DNA from: Paradevosia shaoguanensis
GTDB lineage: Bacteria; Pseudomonadota; Alphaproteobacteria; Rhizobiales; Devosiaceae
Direction: 5' to 3'
Assembly: GCF_016801025.1 (NCBI RefSeq)
Contig: NZ_CP068983.1
Location: forward strand, 1,612,001 to 1,676,000
DNA length: 64,000 bases
Shown piece after piece: positions 28,400 to 36,730 of the stretch; within the stretch, counting starts at the first letter, position 1, and the number at the start of each line of letters is the position of its first letter. A program made the translations under genes and the position numbers. Under the pieces are notes generated by a model. It was not told the origin of the DNA and searched no databases. It saw nothing but the letters and a program-made list of their open reading frames with translations.

Positions 28400-30481
28400 A
28401 TGTCGACCCTTGATGACAAGATCAACGAGCATTTTGCCGGTTTCGTGGTCCGCAAGGATCTTGTGAAGGCTGTGAAGGGGAACGCTATTGTTCCCACTTA
28501 TGTGCTCGAATACCTGCTCGGCCAATATTGCGCGACCGATGATGAGGCCTCGATCGCAACAGGCATCGAGACGGTCAAAGACATCCTTCGCAAACATTAC
28601 GTTCATCGTTCTGAAGCGGGGCTGGTCCAATCGACGATCAAAGAGCGTGGCCGGTACAAGGTCATCGATCAGGTCAGTGTGGCGCTGAACGAAAAAACCG
28701 ATGCCTATGAGGCGGTGTTTGAAAATCTTGGAATCAAGCGAGTTGCTATCGACAGCGCTACGGTCAAGGCGCACCCGAAACTGCTGGTAACGGGTATCTG
28801 GTGTATCGCCGATGTGCAGTACGAATTCTCGGAAGACAGCCGGATTTCCCCCTGGATCATCGACACGCTGAAACCAATCCAGATCGCCCGCGTCGACTAT
28901 GACGGCTATCGCGAAACGCGGGACAAGTTCACTACGGAGGAATGGATCGATCTGCTGATGCAGAGCATCGGCTTTGATCCTTCCCTCTTCGGGCGCCGGT
29001 CAAAGCTTTTGCAGCTGTTGCGCCTGGTGCCATTTGTTGAGCGCAACTACAACCTCATCGAGCTTGGTCCCAAGGGGACGGGAAAATCTCATATCTATTC
29101 CGAGTTTTCACCACATGGTCAGCTGATCTCGGGCGGTGAAATCACGGTTCCCAAGCTTTTCGTGAACAATTCCAATGGCCGGATCGGATTGGTCGGGTTT
29201 TGGGATGTCGTGGCCTTTGACGAATTTGCCGGCCGCGAGAAGACGGCCAACAAGGCGCTTGTTGATATCATGAAGAACTACATGGCGAACAAGCAGTTCT
29301 CTCGTGGTGTAAATCCGATGGGCGCCGAGGCCAGCTTCGCTTTTGTCGGCAACACGGACCATAATGTGCCTTGGATGCTGAAAAATACGGACCTGTTCGA
29401 GGCTCTGCCGCCGCAGTTCCACGACAGCGCCTTTATTGATCGATTGCATGCCTATCTGCCCGGATGGGAGGTCGACATCATCCGGGGTGAGATGTTCACA
29501 TCTGGCTATGGGTTCATTGTCGACTATCTCGCCGAAATCCTGCGCCATCTGCGCGCGGAGGACTTCTCGCACCGGCCAGATCGCTATTTCACCATTCCGG
29601 TTCAGACCCATATCCGGGACCGCGCCGCGATCAACAAGACCATGTCAGGCCTGCTGAAGCTGATCTTCCCGAATGGAGGCGAGACAGAAGCTGAAGTTGA
29701 AGAGCTGCTGCGGTTTGCGATTGAATGCCGCAAGCGGGTGAAGGACCAGCTCCTGCGGATCGACAGCACCTTTGAGGCAGCAGATTTCCATTACATTGCC
29801 TCTGATGGCGCAAAGCGCGCCGTCACCACGCTGGAGGAAGAGGAGTTTCCCCAGTTCTACCACCGTCGATCAACTGGCGATGGGAATGACAGCGGGGGGC
29901 AATCTGCGATCACGCCGGTTCCCGCGCAGCAGTCCTCAGCGTCGGCCACTTCTGAAGCGCCTGCTGTTGCCGTTGTCTCTGCGTCTGCTCCGAAGCCTGG
30001 ACATCTCGTTTTCACGGAAAACCGCAAGGGCATCAGTTTCGACAAGATCTTTGGTCCGTGGACGGACGGTGCGACCAGAATCATCATCACTGACCCCTAT
30101 ATCCGGAAGTATCATCAGGCGCGCAACGTGATGGAACTGATCGAGATGCTCATCCGGCGCAAACAGCCCGAGGATCAGGTCGCAGTGCATCTCGTCACCG
30201 CCCCTGACGATGGGAACATTCAGGAGCAGCGGGAATGCCTGGACGGGATCGCAGAGGCCTGCACAGGAACAGGCGTTGATTTCACCTGGGCGTTTGATGG
30301 GAGCGGAACGCTCCATGCCCGCGACGTCACGACAGACACCGGATGGAAGATGGTTCTGGATCGTGGGCTGGATATTTTTCAGCCGACCCCCCGGAAAATG
30401 AACGGCTTTTCACTGGGGGAGCGAATGCAAGAGCATCGAATGGTCAAGGGTTTCTACGTGACCTATGTCGAGAACGAATAA
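28400..30481 (+). CDS. brxL: BrxL, AAA+ BREX effector with MIT_C-like C-terminus
   Basis: A 693-aa BrxL. The N-terminal BrxL domain is followed by an AAA+ core with Walker A GPKGTGKS (223-230) and Walker B VVAFDEF (about 271-277). After a Ser/Ala/Pro-rich linker (about 490-535), the last 155 residues carry DPYIRKYHQARN, VHLVTAPDD and TGWKMVLDRGLDIF, a pattern I recognise from MIT_C (phospholipase-D-like) domains. I see no Lon Ser-Lys peptidase signature, although the family is often called Lon-like. ATG 28400 is chosen because GAGG lies five bases upstream; a GTG at 28394 is possible. Last gene of the BREX core. Confidence 0.93.
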   Translation: MSTLDDKINEHFAGFVVRKDLVKAVKGNAIVPTYVLEYLLGQYCATDDEASIATGIETVKDILRKHYVHRSEAGLVQSTIKERGRYKVIDQVSVALNEKTDAYEAVFENLGIKRVAIDSATVKAHPKLLVTGIWCIADVQYEFSEDSRISPWIIDTLKPIQIARVDYDGYRETRDKFTTEEWIDLLMQSIGFDPSLFGRRSKLLQLLRLVPFVERNYNLIELGPKGTGKSHIYSEFSPHGQLISGGEITVPKLFVNNSNGRIGLVGFWDVVAFDEFAGREKTANKALVDIMKNYMANKQFSRGVNPMGAEASFAFVGNTDHNVPWMLKNTDLFEALPPQFHDSAFIDRLHAYLPGWEVDIIRGEMFTSGYGFIVDYLAEILRHLRAEDFSHRPDRYFTIPVQTHIRDRAAINKTMSGLLKLIFPNGGETEAEVEELLRFAIECRKRVKDQLLRIDSTFEAADFHYIASDGAKRAVTTLEEEEFPQFYHRRSTGDGNDSGGQSAITPVPAQQSSASATSEAPAVAVVSASAPKPGHLVFTENRKGISFDKIFGPWTDGATRIIITDPYIRKYHQARNVMELIEMLIRRKQPEDQVAVHLVTAPDDGNIQEQRECLDGIAEACTGTGVDFTWAFDGSGTLHARDVTTDTGWKMVLDRGLDIFQPTPRKMNGFSLGERMQEHRMVKGFYVTYVENE

Positions 30482-30618
30482 ACTGTAGTTTACAAGCATC
30501 GCTGACGTCGCGTCTTTGCCCAACTATGATCGGTAAATTTGCGTGAACGGTCGCAGCTCGGGATAGAAGTGAGGTTTAGCATAGGGTTTCGAGGTGAGCC
30601 CATGCAAAGGGGGTAGAT
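30482..30618. promoter_or_regulatory. Gap between brxL and the Gabija-like pair
   Basis: This 137-base gap is the only sizeable break in the defence run on the plus strand, so it may hold a separate promoter. A perfect palindrome TAAACTGTAGTTTA (30479-30492) overlaps the brxL stop codon. AAAGGGGGT (30607-30614) is a strong ribosome binding site for the following gene. No convincing -35/-10 pair was found. Confidence 0.35.
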
Positions 30619-32475
30619 GTGAGGGCTTGTCGGATAACGATAAATAACTTCAGGGGCATTAAGTCCGCGACTTTGCTCCTGCCGCAGCACGGTGTGCTTA
30701 TCGGCGACAATAACACGGGCAAGACGACTATACTCGAAGCGCTTGATCTGGTCCTTGGCCCTGACCGGCTCAATCGTCAGCCGCCTATCGACGAACATGA
30801 TTTCTTCCGGGGGGAGTATCTTCTCGCGCCTGCTGCGCCAGCGGCCGAGGCGGCTGGTGACGGCGGCGATGGAGAGCTTCCAGCGCCGGATACCGACGCC
30901 GAACCACCGAGGATCGAGATCGAGATCGAGGTGACGGTTGCCGACCTCACCGACGAGCAAAAGGGGAAATTCGGGGACTACACCGAATTTTGGGACGGGG
31001 CGACCGACACCTTCTACGACGAGCCGAATCCGGCCGGTGTGGATGCCGCCACCGTCACCGAAGCGCTGCGTGTCACGTTCCTCGGCTGGTACGATGCCGA
31101 GGAGGACGATTTCGAGGGGAAGACCTATTTCACCCGCAGCCTAACCGAGAGCGACCGGCCCGAGCCGTTCTCCAGGAAACATAAGCAGGTGTGCGGCTTC
31201 CTCTACCTACGTTCCCTTCGCACAGGTTCACGCGCTCTGAGCCTGGAGCGGGGCAGTCTGCTCGACATCATCCTGCGCCTCAAAGAAGTCAGACCACAGA
31301 TGTGGGAGGCCACCCTCAGCACTTTGACCGGCATCTCGGTCGCGAGTGATCCGAAGCTCGGCATTTCTCCCGTGCTGGAGAGCATCAACGCGGCGTTGAA
31401 GAAGTACGTGCCGAAAGAGTGGGGCGTGGAGCCCCATCTTAAGGTCTCCAATCTGACCCGCGAGCATTTGCGCAAGGTGATCACGGCCTTCATCGCTACG
31501 GGTGACGGGGATCATGCGGCGCCGTTCTATCGGCAGGGCACGGGCACTATCAACATGCTCGTCCTAGCAATGCTTTCCCAGATTGCTCATGACAAACAAA
31601 ATGTCATCTTCGCCATGGAGGAGCCGGAGACTGCAATCCCGCCCTACGCGCAGAAACGTATCGTTCACGAGGTGCGGAAGCTCGCGTCACAGACGCTCTT
31701 CACGTCCCACTCCCCCTATGTTTTGGAGGAGTTTGCGGTCGAAGAGACTGTGGTGCTCGGGCGCGATGGAGAAGGGGTCCTGGGCCAAAAGGCCATCACC
31801 CTCCCGGATAATGTGAAGCTGAAACGCTATCGGCAGCAGTTTCGTACGCGCTTCTGCGAAGGGTTGCTTGCTCGCCGTGTTCTTGTGGCGGAAGGCGCCA
31901 CGGAAACATCGGCCTTTCCCGTCGCGTGCCGCCGCCTGGCGGAGCTCAAACCCGATTCCTACGCATCCCTTGAGGCTCTCGGCGTCTGCATTGTCGATGC
32001 CGGCGGTGAAACCGACATCCCGGGCATGGCCAAGCTCTACCGAGACCTCGGAAAACGGGCTTTCGCGATCTGTGACAAGCAGGGCGATGCGAACAAGGAC
32101 CTCATTGAAGCGCAGGTCGATCTGCTCTTGATGCACGAGGAAAAAGGCTTTGAGGCTATGGTGCTTCAAGGCACAACGGAGGCCGCCTTGAAGCGGTTCA
32201 CCAAGTTGATCGACTGGCCACAGGACCTTGCTCAGAAGTATCCTGATCCGGAGGCCCAGGCCGCAGCCTCTTTGACGGACTATTTCGCCAAGTCGAAGGG
32301 GAACTGGGGTATTGCCGACTTTCTCGCGCAATGCAGCGAGGCCGAGATGCCCCAGTGGCTTCGGGATGCGGCAGTCAACTTGAGGGATGCCTGTCTTTCC
32401 ATCCCTGCGGGCGGTGGCCAGGCTGCCGCACCCGCTGCGGTCGAGCACCCGGAAGCGGACGATGAAGCTAACTAA
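30619..32475 (+). CDS. GajA-like OLD-family ATPase/TOPRIM nuclease
   Basis: A 618-aa protein with an N-terminal ABC-type ATPase (Walker A GDNNTGKT, residues 29-36; Walker B FAMEEPE near 331-337) and a C-terminal TOPRIM domain (VAEGATET with E425 and E429, VDAGGETD with D460, CDKQGD with D486 and D490). This is the class 2 OLD layout of GajA, the Gabija nuclease. The canonical DxD is here D-K-Q, with another Asp at +4. An acidic, Ala/Pro-rich insert follows residue 70. The GTG start is supported by a strong ribosome binding site; an overlapping ATG at 30617 is followed at once by a stop. The gene is 14 bases overlapped by the helicase gene. Confidence 0.82.
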   Translation: MRACRITINNFRGIKSATLLLPQHGVLIGDNNTGKTTILEALDLVLGPDRLNRQPPIDEHDFFRGEYLLAPAAPAAEAAGDGGDGELPAPDTDAEPPRIEIEIEVTVADLTDEQKGKFGDYTEFWDGATDTFYDEPNPAGVDAATVTEALRVTFLGWYDAEEDDFEGKTYFTRSLTESDRPEPFSRKHKQVCGFLYLRSLRTGSRALSLERGSLLDIILRLKEVRPQMWEATLSTLTGISVASDPKLGISPVLESINAALKKYVPKEWGVEPHLKVSNLTREHLRKVITAFIATGDGDHAAPFYRQGTGTINMLVLAMLSQIAHDKQNVIFAMEEPETAIPPYAQKRIVHEVRKLASQTLFTSHSPYVLEEFAVEETVVLGRDGEGVLGQKAITLPDNVKLKRYRQQFRTRFCEGLLARRVLVAEGATETSAFPVACRRLAELKPDSYASLEALGVCIVDAGGETDIPGMAKLYRDLGKRAFAICDKQGDANKDLIEAQVDLLLMHEEKGFEAMVLQGTTEAALKRFTKLIDWPQDLAQKYPDPEAQAAASLTDYFAKSKGNWGIADFLAQCSEAEMPQWLRDAAVNLRDACLSIPAGGGQAAAPAAVEHPEADDEAN

Positions 32476-34279
32476 CGGCCAGCGGGATGTCATGGAGGCG
32501 GATGGCTCTCTCCTGGTCACAGGCGGGCCCGGGTCCGGCAAGACTACAATCTCCATCCTCAAGGCGGCCCACGTCGCCGAGCGGGACCTTCGCCCCGGTC
32601 AAAAGATCCTGTTCCTCAGCTTTGCCCGCGCCACCGTTTCCCGCGTAGTTGAGGCGATCGAATACGAGCAGCAGATCCCGCCTGCCCAAAAGTGTCTTAT
32701 CGACGTCGAAACCTACCATTCCTTTTTCTGGCGCATCCTGAAGGCCCACGGCTATCTCATCGGCCTGCCACGGCGGCTCTTCATTCTTACGCCGCCCGGC
32801 GAGGCAATTGCGCTCTCGGACGCCCGCTCAGGTTTTCCCGCCCGGAATCTAACGGACGCGCAGAAAGCAGCGAAAAAGGTCGCGGAAGAGGCTGAACGCG
32901 CGCGCCTTGCAACGGAAGACGGCCGCGTGTGTTTTGATCTTTATGCCCCCTATGTGGGCGACCTTCTCCATGGCAGCGCGCGTATCCGGCGCCTTATCGC
33001 CAGCATGTACCCTGTCATCATCCTCGATGAGTTTCAGGACACCAACGAGGCGCAATGGCGTGTTGTCCAGGCGCTGGGCGAAGTCTGCCGCCTGATCGCC
33101 TTGGCGGACCCGGAGCAACGAATTTACGACTGGATCGGTGCCGATCCTGCTCGACTCGACCATTTCCGGGAAGCCTTCAAGCCGACAGAAGTGGACCTGA
33201 GCACAGACAATCACCGTAGCGCCGGAACCGAGATTGCTCTGTTCGGTAATGACGTGCTCACCGGAAAATTCCGGCAGGATTCCTATAAGGGCATGGACTT
33301 CGATGTCTTCGACCCGTTTCCCAATCCAGCGATGACCAAGCTAGTAACGACGGTTTACAAGGCGCGGAAGCGTCTCGTGGATGCGGGCGTCGTCAATTGG
33401 TCACTGGCCGTTCTGGTGCCGACAAAGAAAATGACTCGCTTGGTATCCGATGCCTTCCGTCAGCCTCCTGCCGGCATGGCCGAGGTGTCCCACTCCGCGG
33501 TGATCGAACTGGAAGCCGCTATTCTCGGCGCGGAAATCATCGCCCTTCTCATGCAGCCAGCCGACGATCGCCATTTCGACCAGTTCATCGAACTGATGTG
33601 CAACTACTTCCAGGGGAAAGGCGGCGACGGGCCGACGCAGGGTGCACTTAAGGAAGCCGCAAATATCCGTAAAGCCTACGACGAGTACCTGGCCTCCCAA
33701 AAGGCAGGAAAGGCGATCCGCAAAAACAGCATCGTCGTCAACATCGTTGCCGTCTATGAGCAGGCCCGTGCCGTTGTGCTGACGGGTGAGCCCGACAAGG
33801 ATTGGCGCGCTTTGCGGCGGGTTCTGGAGGATGGGAGTTGCGCACGCCTGAAGGAAATTGGGCAAGAAGTTCGCAATCTTCGTATCCTGGAGCGCGGCAC
33901 CCAGCTTCGTCAGGAGTTGTCCCAGAATTGGCGCGACAACGGCGGCTATCACAATGCCCTAGCTATCACACGACAGGCTTTCATTCAGGAGCATTTTTCG
34001 ACGAACGCAAAGCCCGAGTCTGGCGTCGTCGTAATGAACATGCACAAGGCGAAGGGAAAACAGTTCGATGAGGTCATCATCTTTGAACACTGGCCGATCA
34101 AACGAAAGGGACAACCGCCCTACAATGGCGACAGGATCGTGCGCTTCAACTCTAGGGAGCAGATCGACGACCAGGCACGGCAGAATTTCCGTGTCAGCGT
34201 GACCAGAGGTAAGCGTCAGACGACTGTTTTGACCCCAAAAGGCGATCCCTGCGTTCTTCTTCTGGGGAACAATAGTTAG
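32462..34279 (+). CDS. GajB-like UvrD/Rep-family helicase
   Basis: A 605-aa superfamily 1 helicase. Walker A GGPGSGKT is at residues 21-28, Walker B LDEFQDT at 188-194, and later motifs include NMHKAKGKQFDEVII and a final VSVTRGKRQTTVL. Pairing with an OLD/TOPRIM nuclease through a 14-base overlap is the Gabija arrangement, where GajB senses nucleotide or DNA ends and activates GajA. It is about 100 aa longer than the best-studied GajB (known family length about 500 aa). ATG 32462 is chosen because the helicase fold begins there. Confidence 0.82.
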   Translation: MKLTNGQRDVMEADGSLLVTGGPGSGKTTISILKAAHVAERDLRPGQKILFLSFARATVSRVVEAIEYEQQIPPAQKCLIDVETYHSFFWRILKAHGYLIGLPRRLFILTPPGEAIALSDARSGFPARNLTDAQKAAKKVAEEAERARLATEDGRVCFDLYAPYVGDLLHGSARIRRLIASMYPVIILDEFQDTNEAQWRVVQALGEVCRLIALADPEQRIYDWIGADPARLDHFREAFKPTEVDLSTDNHRSAGTEIALFGNDVLTGKFRQDSYKGMDFDVFDPFPNPAMTKLVTTVYKARKRLVDAGVVNWSLAVLVPTKKMTRLVSDAFRQPPAGMAEVSHSAVIELEAAILGAEIIALLMQPADDRHFDQFIELMCNYFQGKGGDGPTQGALKEAANIRKAYDEYLASQKAGKAIRKNSIVVNIVAVYEQARAVVLTGEPDKDWRALRRVLEDGSCARLKEIGQEVRNLRILERGTQLRQELSQNWRDNGGYHNALAITRQAFIQEHFSTNAKPESGVVVMNMHKAKGKQFDEVIIFEHWPIKRKGQPPYNGDRIVRFNSREQIDDQARQNFRVSVTRGKRQTTVLTPKGDPCVLLLGNNS

Positions 34280-34294
34280 ATGGAATTGGGATAG

Positions 34295-34312
34295 ACCAGA
34301 TGTTGATCTGGT
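34295..34312. terminator. Hairpin between convergent genes
   Basis: Perfect 7-bp stem ACCAGAT/ATCTGGT with a GTTG loop, located between the stops of the helicase gene and the convergent AhpD-like gene. The tract after the stem is only weakly T-rich on either strand, so termination is plausible but not certain. Confidence 0.4.
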
Positions 34313-34321
34313 TCTTGCGGT

Positions 34322-34930
34322 TCATGTTTTTCCTTCGGTTACGGCTGCTGCCGCATTCTTGTCGCGTCGCTGCAACAGCCACTTTGCCGGCAGCATGAGC
34401 CAGAACGTCGCAAGGTAGAACAGCAGCTCAAACAGCGCGCTGCTACCTTCGGCCTTTTGTCCCTTCAACCTGGCGGGAAATGCATCGAACGTATTGCCCA
34501 GAAGATTGCCAAAGAAGATGACGCGGATCAGCAGCATGATGTCGCCTGCGGTCTTTTCGCCGTAGAACTCGGCAAGTCGCGCAGTCATCGCAGGGTCTGG
34601 CTTGCGGTCGGTTTCGGCGTAGTGCTGTGCGAACAGAAGCGCCGGAAGTTCGTGTTCGGTGGCGGATGCCTCGAATTGCAGGTCGAACATATTTCGGATC
34701 TCGTCGGTGCTCATGCCGCTGGTCACGGCTTGTTGGGCATGAAACCAGGTGCAGTAGGTACAGCCGTTGACTGCCGTCACCACCATCATGATCTTTCCGG
34801 TGAAGACCTTCCCGATATCCGGATTTCGCATCGCGCGGGCCACGGCCGGGACTTTCGAGATCAGAAAGCCCAAGTCGCGAAAGAGTATGCCTGGGGAGAA
34901 TATCTTCTTGTCGTAGGTGGTGCTATGCAT
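34322..34930 (-). CDS. AhpD-like (carboxymuconolactone decarboxylase family) protein
   Basis: A 202-aa protein with the AhpD core CTYCTWFHA (C57, C60, H64), the redox-active CxxC plus His of alkylhydroperoxidase-like proteins. A C-terminal hydrophobic stretch (about 170-188) may anchor it to the membrane. The start MHSTTYDKK is chosen because the upstream extension of the frame runs toward the insertion sequence remnant and is not family-like. It may be oxidative-stress cargo of the element; there is no visible link to the defence genes. Confidence 0.8.
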   Translation of the reverse strand: MHSTTYDKKIFSPGILFRDLGFLISKVPAVARAMRNPDIGKVFTGKIMMVVTAVNGCTYCTWFHAQQAVTSGMSTDEIRNMFDLQFEASATEHELPALLFAQHYAETDRKPDPAMTARLAEFYGEKTAGDIMLLIRVIFFGNLLGNTFDAFPARLKGQKAEGSSALFELLFYLATFWLMLPAKWLLQRRDKNAAAAVTEGKT

Positions 34931-35188
34931 GGTGGTGCCCCTTATTTTCTTGACCGGAGGTTTCAGCCTGCATTCCCCAAGTGGCGTGTCGTTTGAGGTG
35001 AAGATCGCCTGTATCCGAGCGCTAGACAAGGATTTTCTGCCGCAAGCGGCACCTGCGGTCGCGCAGACTGCTGGATCTGGACGGATCAGACCGCGAAGCC
35101 GCTGTTTCCTTGCCCAGGGTGCGGCGTTTTTCAGCGCAGCGGACAGATCTGTCCAGCCGCTTTCGTTCAGTTTGAGCGTGGATCGCGA

Positions 35189-36541
35189 TCATGCGCATAG
35201 CGGTGGCGCTCGCAATCGGCGGATAGCGGCGAGGATGGCGCGTACCATCGTGCCGGTGACAGCGACCTCGGCCAGCTGGAAGGTGATGGTGCGGGCGTGA
35301 CGGACCACACGTGCCCCGATCTTGATCAGCTTCAGTTGCAGGCTGGTCAACGACCAGTCGGCCATGGCCTCGGCGCTCGATGCAGCGCAAGAAGGTGGCC
35401 AGGTTGTACGCCAGGGCGTGCAGTTGCAGCCGCACCTCATTGTCGCGGAACTTCCGGCACGACAGCCGCGTCCAGCGAAAGGCGTATTTGCCCTCTTTGA
35501 TGTGCTGCTCGGCGGTGCCGCGCTGGTTGTAGAACCGCACCACCCAGTCCGGCTCCATCGGCAGGTTGGTGACGATGAAGCCGAAACGCGGGAACAGTTC
35601 GCCCGGATGCCATTCGATCTTGGCGATCACCCGGCGTTCCTTGTCCCAGGACGCCGCCTGATACTCGAATTCCTCGAAGAACCGCTTGACCTTGGTCAGT
35701 GACGGCCGCCCGACAGGGCGCGTTAGCCGATGCGCGATCTTGTCCTTGAGGACCGCGTTTGCGGGCAGCCGGATGGCGTAGAAGAACCGCGCTTCTTCCA
35801 ATCGCTCATAGATCGCCGGGATCGCGTAGGCAGCATCGGCCCGGAAGAACCTGCCACCAAGGTCGCGCTCCGCGTAGCGCGCAATGACGGGGTCGAGAAC
35901 ATCACGCCAGCCATCGGCGCTGTGGACGTTGCCATGGCGCAGGGCGCAGCGTTCCAGCATCCCGAACTGGTTGAACAGAAAGTTGGGGTGATAGCAGCTA
36001 CAGTCGAAATGGCCATTCCAGGCGGACCCTTCCTGGTCGCCATGGGTCGGGCTGACCGAGCGTCCATGTCCAGAACGATGTACTTCAGCCCGTTACGGTC
36101 ATGGAACCGGTCGATCCATTGCCCGTTCAGGTCGGCCAGCGCGGCACGGTTCCCGGCCAGAGCCAGCGTCTCGGTCTCGAACCGTCCCATCTGCGATGCC
36201 GAGGCCGCTTGTGCATCGACCGCTCTGCCGCCGACAACTTGGCGCATGACCGGATCGCAGGCGAGACGGTTGGCGTCGTTGACATCCTCGTATCCGGCCA
36301 GCCGCCCAAAGACTGATTGCCGGAACAGGCCGTCGAGCCGATGGACCGTGTTCTTGCCAGAGCGAGTATCGCGCAGCGCCGCTGACGCCAAATCGGACAA
36401 CCCGAGCGCGTCATCAAGCTCGCGCATCACCAGAAGGCCGCCGTCGGAACTGAGCTGCGTGCCGCGAAATTCCAGCCGCACGCGAGGGTCGAAATCCACC
36501 CGATCTGCCCGTTGCAAGCCCGCACCCTCTGGGTGATCCAT
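35189..36541 (-). pseudogene. IS1380-family transposase, two frameshifts
   Basis: A transposase of IS1380 type broken into three frames. It starts MDHPEGAGLQ at 36541 and runs in frame through FRGTQLSSDGGLLVMREL and YIVLDMD. Near 36060-36063 one base is missing, and the protein continues in another frame (LERCALRHGNVHSADGW to NLATFLRCIE). Near 35379-35382 two bases are missing relative to the expected coding and the sequence returns to the first frame (EAMADWSLTSLQ to the stop at 35189). The two losses sum to three bases. No functional transposase can be made without recoding. Terminal inverted repeats could not be identified. Confidence 0.85.
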
Positions 36542-36600
36542 GAAACGCGCCCCTCGCAGCCTTCAACACCATGTTTTATATAGGAAATATAATGGTCAGG
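35189..36600 (-). mobile_element. IS1380-family insertion sequence remnant
   Basis: The element around the broken transposase; ends are approximate. The only notable flanking structure is an A/T-rich inverted repeat (TTATAT/ATATAA) near 36574-36590. It separates the defence cargo and AhpD-like gene from the integrase. No matching inverted repeats or target duplications were found by eye, so the element may be end-truncated. Confidence 0.5.
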
Positions 36601-36730
36601 ACAGCGAAATCAGCGCCTTACTTGGGAAATGTGGGTGGAACTCTATCGCATACCTGAATCTGGCTGTGACAGAAGCGCAATTTATGCTCAGCCTTACATA
36701 GTGGCCCCAACCTAAGGCGGCCCAGGACAA

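Noticed and set aside
30479-30492. Palindrome TAAACTGTAGTTTA at the end of brxL as a terminator
   Set aside because: Too short and AT-rich for a terminator stem and no T run follows; kept only as a note within the intergenic entry.
35022-35190. C-terminal extension of the second transposase frame
   Set aside because: After the frameshift near 35380 the residues are shadow translation; the true end is the stop at 35189 in the first frame.
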